Notes under the pieces: model-generated
Seen by the model: only the letters and a program-made list of their open reading frames with translations
Database searches by the model: none
Told to the model about the DNA's origin: nothing
Position numbers and translations under genes: made by a program
Source of the DNA: Brachyspira hyodysenteriae ATCC 27164
GTDB taxonomy: Bacteria > Spirochaetota > Brachyspiria > Brachyspirales > Brachyspiraceae
Assembly (NCBI RefSeq): GCF_001676785.2
Contig: NZ_CP015910.2
Span: 1,054,001 to 1,118,000 of the forward strand
Length of the DNA stretch: 64,000 nt
Reading direction: 5' to 3'
Shown: positions 36,373-45,317 of the stretch, piece after piece
Layout of the letters: each line of letters begins with the position of its first letter
Position numbering within the stretch: the first letter of the stretch is position 1

Positions 36373-38043
36373 ATGCTTCTAACATTATCTTTTTATTTAG
36401 TCGGCGGATTCGGACTTTTTATGTACGGTCTTAAAGTTTTTTCAGATGGTCTTCAGGAAAGTACAGAAAACGCATTAAAAGATATACTTCATAAAGTTAC
36501 TCAAAATAAAATATTAGGAATATCTTTAGGTTTTCTTATAACTGCTATAGTTCAGTCTAGTAGTGCGGTTACAGTAATGACAGTAAGTTTCGTAAATGCT
36601 AATTTGCTTACTTTATCGCAGGCTATTAATATAATATTAGGTGCTAATATAGGTACTACAGTTACAGGTTGGATAATATCATTAAATATAGATGTTCTGG
36701 CATTACCTTCTCTTGGTATAGGTTCCATAATTGTAATATTCGGTTCAGAGAATAGAAAGCTAAGATTTTTCGGTGAAATACTGATGGGATTCGGTATGAT
36801 ATTCTACGGACTTATACTTATGAAAACAGCATTTGAAGGTGTAAGAGGTTCTGAAGATTTTGAAAAAGTGTTTTTAATGGCTAATGCTGACACAATGTAT
36901 GGAAGATTCCTATGCGTAGTGATAGGTATGGTTGTAACAGCCATAATACAGTCTAGTAGTGCTGCTTTGGGTGTAACTATATCATTAGCTTCTGTTGGAT
37001 TGATAGATTATCCTACAGGAGTGGCATTAATATTAGGACAAAACATAGGTACAACAATAACTGCTGTTTTAGCTACTCTTGGAGCTTCAACTAATGCTAA
37101 AAGAGCAGCTTTGGTACACTGTTTATTCAATATATTCGGTGTTGTTTATATGTTCTTCCTATTCCCATACTATATAAAATTAGTTGATGTGATTGTTGGT
37201 TTTATGAATATAGGTGACCCTAATCTTGTAGTAAACAATAAATATGTCAATATATCATTCTATATAGCAGCCGCACATACTATGTTTAATATTATAAACG
37301 TTATAGTATTTTACTTCTTAACAGAAAAATTAGAAAAAGTAGTTTGTATAATTATTAAAGATAAAGAAGATGAAAAACATGTTAGTGTTCTTTCTGATAA
37401 ACTTCTTAATATGCCTGTTTCTGCTGAAATAGAAGTAAGAAAAGAAGTTACATATATGGGCGATATTGCTAAGAAGATGCTTTCTAGAATAGAACAATTA
37501 TTTGATAATCCAAGTGAGAAACTTCTTACAAAGATAAGAGATCATGAAAAAATGCTGGATAATACGGATCAGGAAATTCATGCCTTTTTATTGAAGTTGC
37601 TAGGTAAGAATACTTTGAACTCAGCTAATATTGCTTCTCTTATAAATATAAGCACATATTATGAAAATTTAGGTGATAATTTAAAGGACTTGGGAAAAGC
37701 TATTATTAAAGGAAATGAAAAGAAAACATTATTTAGTGAAACTCAAAAAGAAGATATAATAAAAATGCTTCATAATAATAAAGATTTTATAGATTATTTA
37801 TCAGGATTAATACTTCAATATTATTCTTTAAATAAAGAAAAAACTTATGATGAGGCTATGGAAAAATATCATCAGATTAAAGGTTTTTATTATGAAGCTA
37901 GAGAAAGACATTATGATAATGTTGATAAATCATTAATACCTGCTTTAAATGCTCACTTATACGGAGATGTATTAGTATATTTTAACCGTTCTATTGCCAA
38001 TTTAGTTAATATAGTAGAGGCAATAACAGGAAAAGATAAATAA
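36373..38043 (+). CDS. Na/Pi cotransporter family protein with PhoU-like domain
   Basis: NptA-like sodium:phosphate symporter. Seen: 556 residues. Two inverted Na/Pi repeats with the duplicated signature TAIVQSSSAVTVMTVSFV (about residue 57) and TAIIQSSSAALGVTISLA (about 190), plus GANIGTT/GQNIGTT; about eight membrane helices, then a cytoplasmic C-terminal PhoU-like helical domain from about 355. A 21-bp gap leads into the GDP-fucose genes; a functional tie to them is not evident, though GT reactions release phosphate-containing nucleotides. Confidence 0.9.
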   Translation: MLLTLSFYLVGGFGLFMYGLKVFSDGLQESTENALKDILHKVTQNKILGISLGFLITAIVQSSSAVTVMTVSFVNANLLTLSQAINIILGANIGTTVTGWIISLNIDVLALPSLGIGSIIVIFGSENRKLRFFGEILMGFGMIFYGLILMKTAFEGVRGSEDFEKVFLMANADTMYGRFLCVVIGMVVTAIIQSSSAALGVTISLASVGLIDYPTGVALILGQNIGTTITAVLATLGASTNAKRAALVHCLFNIFGVVYMFFLFPYYIKLVDVIVGFMNIGDPNLVVNNKYVNISFYIAAAHTMFNIINVIVFYFLTEKLEKVVCIIIKDKEDEKHVSVLSDKLLNMPVSAEIEVRKEVTYMGDIAKKMLSRIEQLFDNPSEKLLTKIRDHEKMLDNTDQEIHAFLLKLLGKNTLNSANIASLINISTYYENLGDNLKDLGKAIIKGNEKKTLFSETQKEDIIKMLHNNKDFIDYLSGLILQYYSLNKEKTYDEAMEKYHQIKGFYYEARERHYDNVDKSLIPALNAHLYGDVLVYFNRSIANLVNIVEAITGKDK

Positions 38044-38064
38044 GATTTTTTTGGGGGCAGCATT

Positions 38065-38997
38065 GTGAAGAAGGTATATATAGCAGGACATAAAGGTTTG
38101 GTAGGAAGTGCTATAGACAGAGTTCTTACTAAAAATGGATATAATAATATATTAAGAAAAACACATTCAGAATTAGATTTAAGAAACAGAGAAGAAGTAT
38201 TTAATTTCTTTGAACAAGAAAGGCCACAGTGGGTATTTTTATCAGCAGCTAAAGTAGGCGGAATATATGCGAATAATACCTATCCTGTTGATTTTTTATT
38301 ATATAATTTGCAAATACAAAATAACATCATAGAAGCATCATATAAATATAATGTTGAAAAGTTAATGTTTTTAGGTTCTAGCTGTATATATCCTAAGGAA
38401 TGTCCTCAGCCTATAAAAGAAGAATATTTGCTTTCAGGATATTTAGAAAGTACAAATAGGCCTTATGCCTTAGCTAAAATTGCAGGTATAGAATTATGCG
38501 ATGCTTATAACAGACAATATAATACAGATTATATAGCCGTAATGCCATGTAATCTTTATGGTATAAATGATAATTATCATCCTGAAAATGCTCATGTTAT
38601 ACCAATGCTTATTAGAAGATTTCATGAGGCTAAGATAAATAATCTTAAAGAAACAACTATTTGGGGAAGCGGTACTCCTTTAAGAGAATTTATGTTTTCT
38701 GATGATTTAGCTGAAGCATGTCTTTATTTGATGGAAAATAAGAGTCATAAAGATATAGGAAAGTTTATAAACATAGGTTCAGGAAAAGAAGTTACTATAA
38801 AAGAATTAGCAGAGTTAATAAAAAAAGTAATAGGCTTTGAAGGAAATATAATATTGGATAGTTCTAAACCGGATGGTACTATGAGAAAATTGCTTGATGT
38901 ATCAAAAATTAATTCATTAGGCTGGAAATATAGAATAGAACTTGAAGAAGGATTAAAAATAGCTTATAACGATTTTTTGAAAAATTATAATCAATAA
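38065..38997 (+). CDS. fcl: GDP-L-fucose synthase
   Basis: Epimerase-reductase converting GDP-4-keto-6-deoxymannose to GDP-L-fucose. Seen: 310 residues, extended SDR; NADP motif [10 protein letters not shown] at residues 8-17, the [12 protein letters not shown] catalytic Ser region, and Y-x-x-x-K within [17 protein letters not shown] start behind GGGGG (the reading frame has no nearby ATG). Directly followed by gmd, the preceding enzyme of the pathway, and a GT10 fucosyltransferase. Confidence 0.94.
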   Translation: MKKVYIAGHKGLVGSAIDRVLTKNGYNNILRKTHSELDLRNREEVFNFFEQERPQWVFLSAAKVGGIYANNTYPVDFLLYNLQIQNNIIEASYKYNVEKLMFLGSSCIYPKECPQPIKEEYLLSGYLESTNRPYALAKIAGIELCDAYNRQYNTDYIAVMPCNLYGINDNYHPENAHVIPMLIRRFHEAKINNLKETTIWGSGTPLREFMFSDDLAEACLYLMENKSHKDIGKFINIGSGKEVTIKELAELIKKVIGFEGNIILDSSKPDGTMRKLLDVSKINSLGWKYRIELEEGLKIAYNDFLKNYNQ

Positions 38998-39012
38998 CAT
39001 AGGAATACAAAT

Positions 39013-40014
39013 ATGAAGAAAGCACTTATCACAGGAATAACAGGACAGGATGGTTCTTATTTAACAGAACTTTTATTAGAAAAAGGTTATGAAGTACATG
39101 GAATTATTAGAAGAAGTTCATCTTTTAATACGGAAAGAATAGATCATCTTTATAGTGATCCGCATATTAATGATGTAAGAATGTTTCTTCATTATGGAGA
39201 TTTATCAGACAGTTCTAATTTATCTAGAATATTAGAAAAGATACAGCCTGATGAAATATATAATTTGGCAGCGCAAAGCCATGTAAGAGTAAGTTTTGAT
39301 ATGCCTGAATATACTGCTGATGTTACAGGACTTGGTACAATAAGATTATTAGATGCTATTAAAGAAACTCAGATAAAAACAAAATTTTATCAAGCATCAA
39401 CTAGTGAATTGTATGGAAAAGTTGTAGAAACACCTCAGACAGAAAAAACTCCTTTTTATCCTAGAAGTCCTTATGCTTGTGCTAAAGTGTATTCATATTG
39501 GATTACTGTTAATTATAGAGAAAGTTATGATATGTATGCTTGTAATGGTATACTATTTAATCATGAAAGTCCTAGAAGAGGAGAGACTTTTGTTACTAAA
39601 AAAATTACGCATGCCATTGCTAGAATACTAAATAAAGAACAAGATAAATTATATTTAGGTAATTTAGATTCTAAAAGAGACTGGGGATATGCTAAGGATT
39701 ATGTTGAAGCTATGTGGCTTATGCTTCAGCAGGAAAAGGCTGATGATTATGTTATAGCTACAGGAGAGACACATTCTGTTAGAGAATTTTTAGATGAAGC
39801 TTTCGGACTTGTTGGGCTTGATTGGAAAAAATATGTAGAAATAGATCCTAGATATTACAGACCTGCAGAGGTTGATCTTTTATTAGGAGATCCTACAAAA
39901 GCAAAAGAAAAATTAGGATGGAAACCAAAAACTACATTTAAAGAATTAGTTAAAATAATGCTTGAATATGATTTGAAAACTGTAGGTTTAAGTTTAGATA
40001 AATTTAAAAATTAA
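39013..40014 (+). CDS. gmd: GDP-mannose 4,6-dehydratase
   Basis: Makes GDP-4-keto-6-deoxymannose from GDP-mannose, the first committed step of GDP-fucose synthesis. Seen: 333 residues; [33 protein letters not shown] (NADP motif and RR loop), STSELYGKV, and YxxxK in [37 protein letters not shown] is characteristic of Gmd. ATG 15 bp after fcl. Product feeds fcl. Confidence 0.96.
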   Translation: MKKALITGITGQDGSYLTELLLEKGYEVHGIIRRSSSFNTERIDHLYSDPHINDVRMFLHYGDLSDSSNLSRILEKIQPDEIYNLAAQSHVRVSFDMPEYTADVTGLGTIRLLDAIKETQIKTKFYQASTSELYGKVVETPQTEKTPFYPRSPYACAKVYSYWITVNYRESYDMYACNGILFNHESPRRGETFVTKKITHAIARILNKEQDKLYLGNLDSKRDWGYAKDYVEAMWLMLQQEKADDYVIATGETHSVREFLDEAFGLVGLDWKKYVEIDPRYYRPAEVDLLLGDPTKAKEKLGWKPKTTFKELVKIMLEYDLKTVGLSLDKFKN

Positions 40015-40020
40015 TTATTC

Positions 40021-41121
40021 ATGAATAATAAATTATTTTTAAAAAAAAATTTGATTGAATATTTGGTATGGGCTATTCCTTTTAAAAAAATTAGAAATAG
40101 CATAAGAATCAATTCTGTATATTTAAAAGATTTAGGTTATAAAATAAATTATAATCATTATAAAAATAATATAGGAAATAAAATAACTTTTTTTGTAAGA
40201 AATGATTGGTCTGTAAATGAGAATGAGTTTACTAATAATTATTTTTATAATTTAATAAAAAATAATTATATTGATGATTTAGAAATAAGCTACAATCCTG
40301 ATATAGAATTTTTTGCTCCTGTAGGTAAAAGATATTTTTTAGAAAACTCTAAAGCAAAAATTAAAATATTCTATACAGGAGAGTGCGTTTCAAAAGATGC
40401 AATAGATAAATCTTGGAGACAATATTATGATAATTGTGTTAATGATGTAGATTTATCTCTTGGTTTTGATAGGGTAGATGAGGATAAATATAAAAATTAT
40501 GTACGATTTCCTATTTGGATATTTTATAATTTTCATGGACTTTTAGATAATAAAAACTACACTAAAGATAATATCAAGAAAATTATAGATGATATTAATA
40601 ATGCTAAATCTAAAAAAAATAGATTTGCTTCATTGGTTGCTAGTCATGATGCCACTAATATAAGAACTCAAATGTATAATCAAATAAAAAAAATAGATTC
40701 TATAAGCTGTCCAAGTAAATTATTTCATAATGATGATACATTAAAACAAAACTTTAATGATGTAAAAACGGAATATTTAAAAGATTTTAAATTTAATATA
40801 TGTCCTGAAAATACAATCAGTGACGGATATATCACAGAAAAACTTTTTGATGCTTTTAAATCAGGATGCATACCAATATACAATGGAGATGATAATATAG
40901 AACTTGATTTAGTTAATAAAAATGCATTATTATTCTTTAAAAAAGATGAAGATAATACAGAACTTATAAAAGAAATAGAAAAACTTCATAAAGATGATAA
41001 ATTATTCGATGCTTTTCAAGAACAAATAAAAATATACGACTCTATGGTTGATTATCTTTGGGAGAGAAGAGTAAAAATATTAAATAGATTAGAAACTCTA
41101 ATAAATGAGAGACTTAAATAA
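40021..41121 (+). CDS. GT10-family alpha-1,3/4-fucosyltransferase
   Basis: Transfers L-fucose from GDP-fucose to a glycan acceptor, in H. pylori to make Lewis antigens. Seen: 366 residues; the GT10 donor-binding core FNICPENTISDGYITEKLFDAFKSGCIPIY at about 258-287, preceded by FYTGECVSKDAIDKSW-type acceptor region. The N-terminal stretch VWAIPFKKIRNSIR resembles the C-terminal segment of the methyltransferase at 52716. No heptad-repeat tail as in H. pylori FucT. Six bp separate it from gmd, so donor synthesis and transfer are one operon. Likely modifies surface lipo-oligosaccharide or glycoprotein (inference). Confidence 0.9.
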   Translation: MNNKLFLKKNLIEYLVWAIPFKKIRNSIRINSVYLKDLGYKINYNHYKNNIGNKITFFVRNDWSVNENEFTNNYFYNLIKNNYIDDLEISYNPDIEFFAPVGKRYFLENSKAKIKIFYTGECVSKDAIDKSWRQYYDNCVNDVDLSLGFDRVDEDKYKNYVRFPIWIFYNFHGLLDNKNYTKDNIKKIIDDINNAKSKKNRFASLVASHDATNIRTQMYNQIKKIDSISCPSKLFHNDDTLKQNFNDVKTEYLKDFKFNICPENTISDGYITEKLFDAFKSGCIPIYNGDDNIELDLVNKNALLFFKKDEDNTELIKEIEKLHKDDKLFDAFQEQIKIYDSMVDYLWERRVKILNRLETLINERLK

Positions 41122-41123
41122 TA

Positions 41124-42515
41124 TTATTTATTTACAGGTATTCTTAAGAATATTTCTGTACCTATAGAAAGTACATTACTATTTAATTTATTCCAAGCTT
41201 TTATTTCTGCTATATCAATATGAAATCTTCTTGCAATAATCCAAAGCGTATCACCAGCTCTAACATGATACATTATATCTTTATACTCATAATCAGGAGG
41301 AGGCAAAGATTCAAAATAAACAAATTTACCTTCTCTTATTCTTTGCTGTTCTTCTTCATATTGAGCCAAATCAACCTGTTTAGCATTATCAAGACCTTGT
41401 ATAGGAATCATTACCTGCTGACCTATATTAAGACTTCTTGATTTTAATTTATTAATTTCTACTATAGCATTTATAGGAACACCATAAAATTTAGAAAGGT
41501 GAGAAAGAGTTTCATTCATTTTTACTTCATGTCTTCTGAAAGTAACTCTTTCCGAAGCAGGTATTTTAGCGAAGGTTTCATTGAATTTATCTCCTAATCC
41601 TTCAGGAACTCTTAAAGGATATCTAACCATACCAGGAGGAGTTACTCCTCTTGCTAAATGAGGATTTAAAGCTTTCAAATCTTCAGTATCAACATCTATC
41701 ATTTTAGCAATAACAGATAAATCAGCAGCATCATCAACATAAACTAAATCACCCTGAGGAAATACTACCTTAGGTTTATTCACTTTAAATCCAAATTTTT
41801 CAGGATTTTTTGCTATTATAACAGCAGCAACATATTTTGGTATATATTCTTCAGTTTCTTTAGGAAGAACTCCTGCCTTTAATAGATCCTCAAAATCATT
41901 ACTTTTTACTTCTCTTATAGCTCTTGATATCCTTCCTCCTCCGGCATTATAAGCTATTAGAGCAATAACCCAAGATTTAAAATTTTTATCAAGTCTTACT
42001 AAGTGATCAGCAGCAGCTTTTGTTGATCTTTCAGGATCGAATCTGTCATCAGACCAATAATTAACTTTAAGATTGTATATAGCACCTGTCATAGGCATAA
42101 ATTGCCAAAGTCCGGCAGCACCTGCATGAGAAACTGCCTGAGGATTGAAATCGCTTTCTATTATAGGTAGGTAAACTAAATCTTCAGGTACTCCTTTTTC
42201 AGCAAATACTTCCTTTATATAGGGTAGATATATTTGAGATCTGTCTATAATTTTCTGCATGTAAGGCTTCCAGCTTCCCTGATATCTATTTATATAGTAG
42301 GAAACTCTATCGCTTCTAAAGTTATTTACATCAAAACCTCTTAGCTCTACAACTTTTATATCGCGTCCAAGAGATTCTCCGAAAACACTAAGTTCATATA
42401 AATTTACACCATCTAATGCCTTTCTTATATACATATCGAAAGTATCGCAAGAGTTTGCAAATAACATTATTATTATGAGGAAAATAATTACTATATATTT
42501 TTTTATATTTTTAAT
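41124..42515 (-). CDS. lipoprotein lytic transglycosylase with two LysM domains (MltD-like), probable ATT start
   Basis: Cleaves peptidoglycan. Seen: SLT catalytic domain with PIIESDFNPQAVSHAGAAGLWQFM (catalytic Glu about 120 in the long form), then LysM domains MNETLSHLSKFYGVPINAI and VRAGDTLWIIARRFHIDIAEI. From the first ATG (42467) the protein would start inside the signal sequence. The frame is open upstream to a TAA at 42530-42528 and encodes KNIKKYIVIIFLIIIMLFANSC, a lipoprotein signal with lipobox Cys. The only plausible initiator is ATT at 42515, 6 nt after AGG. Its 3' end abuts that of the fucosyltransferase gene. Confidence 0.78.
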   Translation of the reverse strand: MKNIKKYIVIIFLIIIMLFANSCDTFDMYIRKALDGVNLYELSVFGESLGRDIKVVELRGFDVNNFRSDRVSYYINRYQGSWKPYMQKIIDRSQIYLPYIKEVFAEKGVPEDLVYLPIIESDFNPQAVSHAGAAGLWQFMPMTGAIYNLKVNYWSDDRFDPERSTKAAADHLVRLDKNFKSWVIALIAYNAGGGRISRAIREVKSNDFEDLLKAGVLPKETEEYIPKYVAAVIIAKNPEKFGFKVNKPKVVFPQGDLVYVDDAADLSVIAKMIDVDTEDLKALNPHLARGVTPPGMVRYPLRVPEGLGDKFNETFAKIPASERVTFRRHEVKMNETLSHLSKFYGVPINAIVEINKLKSRSLNIGQQVMIPIQGLDNAKQVDLAQYEEEQQRIREGKFVYFESLPPPDYEYKDIMYHVRAGDTLWIIARRFHIDIAEIKAWNKLNSNVLSIGTEIFLRIPVNK

Positions 42516-42728
42516 AATAAACCTGCCTTAAAATTATTGATATATTTAACATTATTATTGAAAGATTTTCAAGTTATTTTTACATTTTAAAATCGGATAT
42601 ATTGCAAATAAATTTAATTTTATAAATATAGTGATATTTTTATATTTTTGTTATGATGCGTAACGTTTTATTATGATGTTGTTGTATAGTTTTTTACCAT
42701 ACTGTTTTATAATATAGAGTTATAGGAA

Positions 42729-42759
42729 GTTAATAGAGAATATAATTTTCTCTATTAAC
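42729..42759. other. hairpin downstream of the SDR gene
   Basis: Perfect 12-bp inverted repeat (arms 42729-42740, 42748-42759). No U-run; likely 3'-end structure of the minus-strand gene at 42783. Confidence 0.5.
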
Positions 42760-42782
42760 TCCACTAACTCCACTATTAATTA

Positions 42783-43418
42783 TTATTTTGAGCAGAATGT
42801 TATTTGTTGATTTAAATATTTTTTATTCTGTATTTCATCAACAAAAGCTATGGCATAATCAGCATAACTAATAGCACTTTCACCTTTTGAGTTGAAAAGT
42901 AATTCATCATGTCCTATATTATATTGTCCTGTTTTTTCTCCGTCAGCTTGGAAATCAGCAGAAGGTGATATGTAAGTCCATAAAACATCTTTTTTACTTT
43001 TTAATATATCAAATGCCTTAATAGAACTTACAGCTACACCCATAAAAATATCTGGAAAATCAGGTGTATCTTTTAATATCATAGTATGCTCTTTATTTAC
43101 ATATAAACTTCCTGCACCTCCTATTACCATTAATCTAATATTGGTATTGGCAAGTATTTTACATAAATGCTCTATAACTAATGAATGCTTATCAAGCTCT
43201 TTTTCTTCCCATACTCCGAATGCACTTACTACAGTATCGAATTCTTTCAAATCATCTTTTGTCAAATCGAATAAATCTTTTTCTATAACTTTTGCTTTTG
43301 AATTATTTATTTTTGTTTTATCTCTTACTATGGCTGTAACATCTATCCCTCTTTCTAATGCCTCATTCATGATTAATTTTCCGGCTCTTCCGTTTGCTGC
43401 TATTATTGCAATTTTCAT
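42783..43418 (-). CDS. NAD(P)-binding oxidoreductase, atypical SDR/NmrA-like
   Basis: Rossmann-fold protein of the YwnB/NAD(P)H-binding group. Seen: 211 residues; MKIAIIAANGRAGKLIMNEALERGIDVTAIVRD dinucleotide motif, VVSAFG, and MVIGGAGSLYV. AAAAGGAGAATTAAA precedes the ATG. Substrate unknown; in Bacillus a homologous ywnB gene lies beside the Rrf2-type ywnA. Its promoter carries the same pair of TTGTAA-N9-TTACAA dyads as the sirtuin-macrodomain promoter, so both are probably controlled by the Rrf2 protein at 45318. Confidence 0.82.
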   Translation of the reverse strand: MKIAIIAANGRAGKLIMNEALERGIDVTAIVRDKTKINNSKAKVIEKDLFDLTKDDLKEFDTVVSAFGVWEEKELDKHSLVIEHLCKILANTNIRLMVIGGAGSLYVNKEHTMILKDTPDFPDIFMGVAVSSIKAFDILKSKKDVLWTYISPSADFQADGEKTGQYNIGHDELLFNSKGESAISYADYAIAFVDEIQNKKYLNQQITFCSK

Positions 43419-43462
43419 TTTAATTCTCCTTTTTATATAAAATATTTTCTTTAATTAAAGAG

Positions 43463-43523
43463 TTGTAATAGCTATTGTTACAATCATAATAACATGGTTT
43501 AGTTGTAATGTCAAGTATTACAA
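43463..43523 (-). promoter_or_regulatory. promoter with two Rrf2-type operators (SDR gene)
   Basis: Operator O1 43503-43523 and O2 43463-43483, both TTGTAA-N9-TTACAA. On the minus strand TTGACA (43514-43509) lies in the middle of O1, a 17-nt spacer follows, and TATTAT (43491-43486) directly precedes O2, which would cover the transcription start. Binding would occlude the promoter. Confidence 0.8.
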
Positions 43524-43532
43524 CTAAAATTT

Positions 43533-44384
43533 TTAACTTTTTATATATTTTAAAACTTTAGATATATCATCATCTATACATATAGAACGATTTTCCAAAC
43601 CAGATATAGCTAAACAGTTATTTAAATTAATAGAGGCATAAATTGAATTTTTATTTTTTAATGCCATTTCCCAAAAAGAATATTTTATGATACCCGGAGT
43701 ATTAAATCCTACACCCAATTCTAAAAATAATATATTTTTGTTTTGGGAATTATTCAAAAAAGATTTATATTTATCTTTGGCTTTATACCAATTTTCATCT
43801 TGAACGAATGTATTATCGCTTCTTAAATTCATCGACATATTAGCACCGCAATGAGGACATTTAGGTATAAGTTCTGAAGGTATTTTCATGTTTTTTCTAG
43901 ATTTAACCATTTCTCTGATATATTTTTCATTGTAAAAAGTTTCCTGTTTGCATGGTACAGAGCATTGAAAAAGAGAATAATCTCCTTGAACTTTAAATAG
44001 TCTTTCTTTATCAAAATTAGCTTCTTCAAATCTTCCATCAACATTTGTTGTAATGACAAAATAATTTTTATTTTTTACTATGTTTAAAAGGTTTAAATGT
44101 GTTTCATCTGCTTTTAAATCATATCTGTTAATATAAACAAATAGAGAGAAATATCCCCAAAATTCTTCTAAGCTAGGGTAGTTATAGAATCCGGCACTGT
44201 ACATATCTGTTAAGCCATATTTTTCTTTGTATTCTTTGAAGTTATCATCAAATCTTTTTCCATCATACAGAAATCCGGCAGAAGATGAAAGTCCTGCACC
44301 AGCTCCTATTAATATATAATCTGATTTTTCTATAGCTGATTTTAACTTTTCTGTTGATTTAATATCATTTAGTTTTTCATTCAT
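43533..44384 (-). CDS. class M sirtuin (SirTM-like protein ADP-ribosyltransferase)
   Basis: Sir2-fold NAD-dependent enzyme. Seen: 283 residues; NAD-binding GAGAGLSSSAGF (28-38), ITTNVDGRF (111-119), zinc-type cysteines C141, C145, C176, C179. The catalytic His of ordinary sirtuins (HG) is replaced: VQGD with Gln133. This is the hallmark of SirTM, which ADP-ribosylates proteins rather than deacetylating them (known for Staphylococcus/Streptococcus enzymes). The gene follows the macrodomain gene by 14 bp. The GcvH-L and LplA2 genes of the known operons are absent. Confidence 0.85.
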   Translation of the reverse strand: MNEKLNDIKSTEKLKSAIEKSDYILIGAGAGLSSSAGFLYDGKRFDDNFKEYKEKYGLTDMYSAGFYNYPSLEEFWGYFSLFVYINRYDLKADETHLNLLNIVKNKNYFVITTNVDGRFEEANFDKERLFKVQGDYSLFQCSVPCKQETFYNEKYIREMVKSRKNMKIPSELIPKCPHCGANMSMNLRSDNTFVQDENWYKAKDKYKSFLNNSQNKNILFLELGVGFNTPGIIKYSFWEMALKNKNSIYASINLNNCLAISGLENRSICIDDDISKVLKYIKS

Positions 44385-44398
44385 ATTATTGCTCCTGA

Positions 44399-45172
44399 TT
44401 AATTTAAAATATTATTATAAAGTTTGTAATCTAAATCTTTAAATACATTGAATACAATTTTGATATCATATTTAGTATTATTTAAAAAGTTGTTTACGGC
44501 TTTAACTGCTATATAGGCAGCTAATTCATTTGGAAATCTAAACTCTCCTGTAGATATGCAGCAAAATGCAATACTTTTTATATTATTATTTTTAGCTGTT
44601 TCCAAACATGATTTATAACATTTAGATAAAAGCTCTTCATCTTTTTTTGAAACTTCATTTTGTATTATTGGACCTACTGTATGTAAAATGTATTTACTAG
44701 GCAAATTAAATGCAGGTGTTATTATGCAGTTTCCGGTTTTTTCAAAATTTCCTTTCATAATTTCATTGCAGTAAAGTCTTAATCTAGTTCCTGATGCACT
44801 ATGTATTGCATTATCTATACATTTATGAAGTGGCATAAAACATCCAAGCATAGCAGAATTAGCAGCATTTACTATTGCATCTATTTTTAAAGTTGTTATA
44901 TCTCCCTGCCATATACATAAATTATTATTCATTGGTTTTATATCATCTATATTTGTTATTGTTTTATTTTTCAGTAGTTCTTGTAAATATTCATCTTCTA
45001 TATTTAAATATTCTTCGCTTATACTGTTTGGACTTCTTATATTCATTAAATATCTGAAATAATTATGCAATACTGCTTCATTCTTTTCTTTTATGGCATT
45101 ATTCAAATTTTCATCATATTTGTAATTACCTTCTTTCATTAAAAAATCTATTAAGAATAATAGTTTATTCAT
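44399..45172 (-). CDS. zinc-type macrodomain protein, ADP-ribosyl hydrolase
   Basis: Macrodomain of the SirTM-linked class, which removes ADP-ribose from proteins. Seen: 257 residues; helical N-terminal extension (1-85), then WQGDITTLKIDAIVNAANSAMLGCFMPLHKCIDNAIHSASG. GD at 90-91 and NAAN at 102-105 bind ADP-ribose; C111, H116 and C118 match the zinc-binding loop of this class. HTVGPI and CISTGEFRFP complete the fold. First gene of the operon with the sirtuin, giving writer and eraser together. AAGGAG precedes the ATG. Confidence 0.9.
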   Translation of the reverse strand: MNKLLFLIDFLMKEGNYKYDENLNNAIKEKNEAVLHNYFRYLMNIRSPNSISEEYLNIEDEYLQELLKNKTITNIDDIKPMNNNLCIWQGDITTLKIDAIVNAANSAMLGCFMPLHKCIDNAIHSASGTRLRLYCNEIMKGNFEKTGNCIITPAFNLPSKYILHTVGPIIQNEVSKKDEELLSKCYKSCLETAKNNNIKSIAFCCISTGEFRFPNELAAYIAVKAVNNFLNNTKYDIKIVFNVFKDLDYKLYNNILN

Positions 45173-45186
45173 GAGTTTACTCCTTG

Positions 45187-45244
45187 TTGTAATGATAATT
45201 GTTACAATAATAGTATAATTTTATTGTAATGTCAAGTATTACAA
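45187..45244 (-). promoter_or_regulatory. promoter with two Rrf2-type operators (macrodomain-sirtuin)
   Basis: O1 45224-45244 and O2 45187-45207, both TTGTAA-N9-TTACAA. Minus-strand TTGACA (45235-45230) lies in O1; after 17 nt, TATTAT (45212-45207) touches O2. O1 is identical over its 21 bp to O1 of the SDR promoter. Confidence 0.82.
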
Positions 45245-45263
45245 CTAAATCATGCTTTTATAT

Positions 45264-45292
45264 TTGCATTAATAGTATAAATATATTATAAT
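45264..45292 (+). promoter_or_regulatory. promoter of the rrf2 gene
   Basis: TTGCAT (45264-45269), 17-nt spacer, TATAAT (45287-45292). No TTGTAA dyad overlaps it; the nearest is 20 bp upstream (45224-45244), so autoregulation would need binding at a distance. Confidence 0.55.
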
Positions 45293-45317
45293 TTTAAATG
45301 ATTTTGAGGATGAATGT

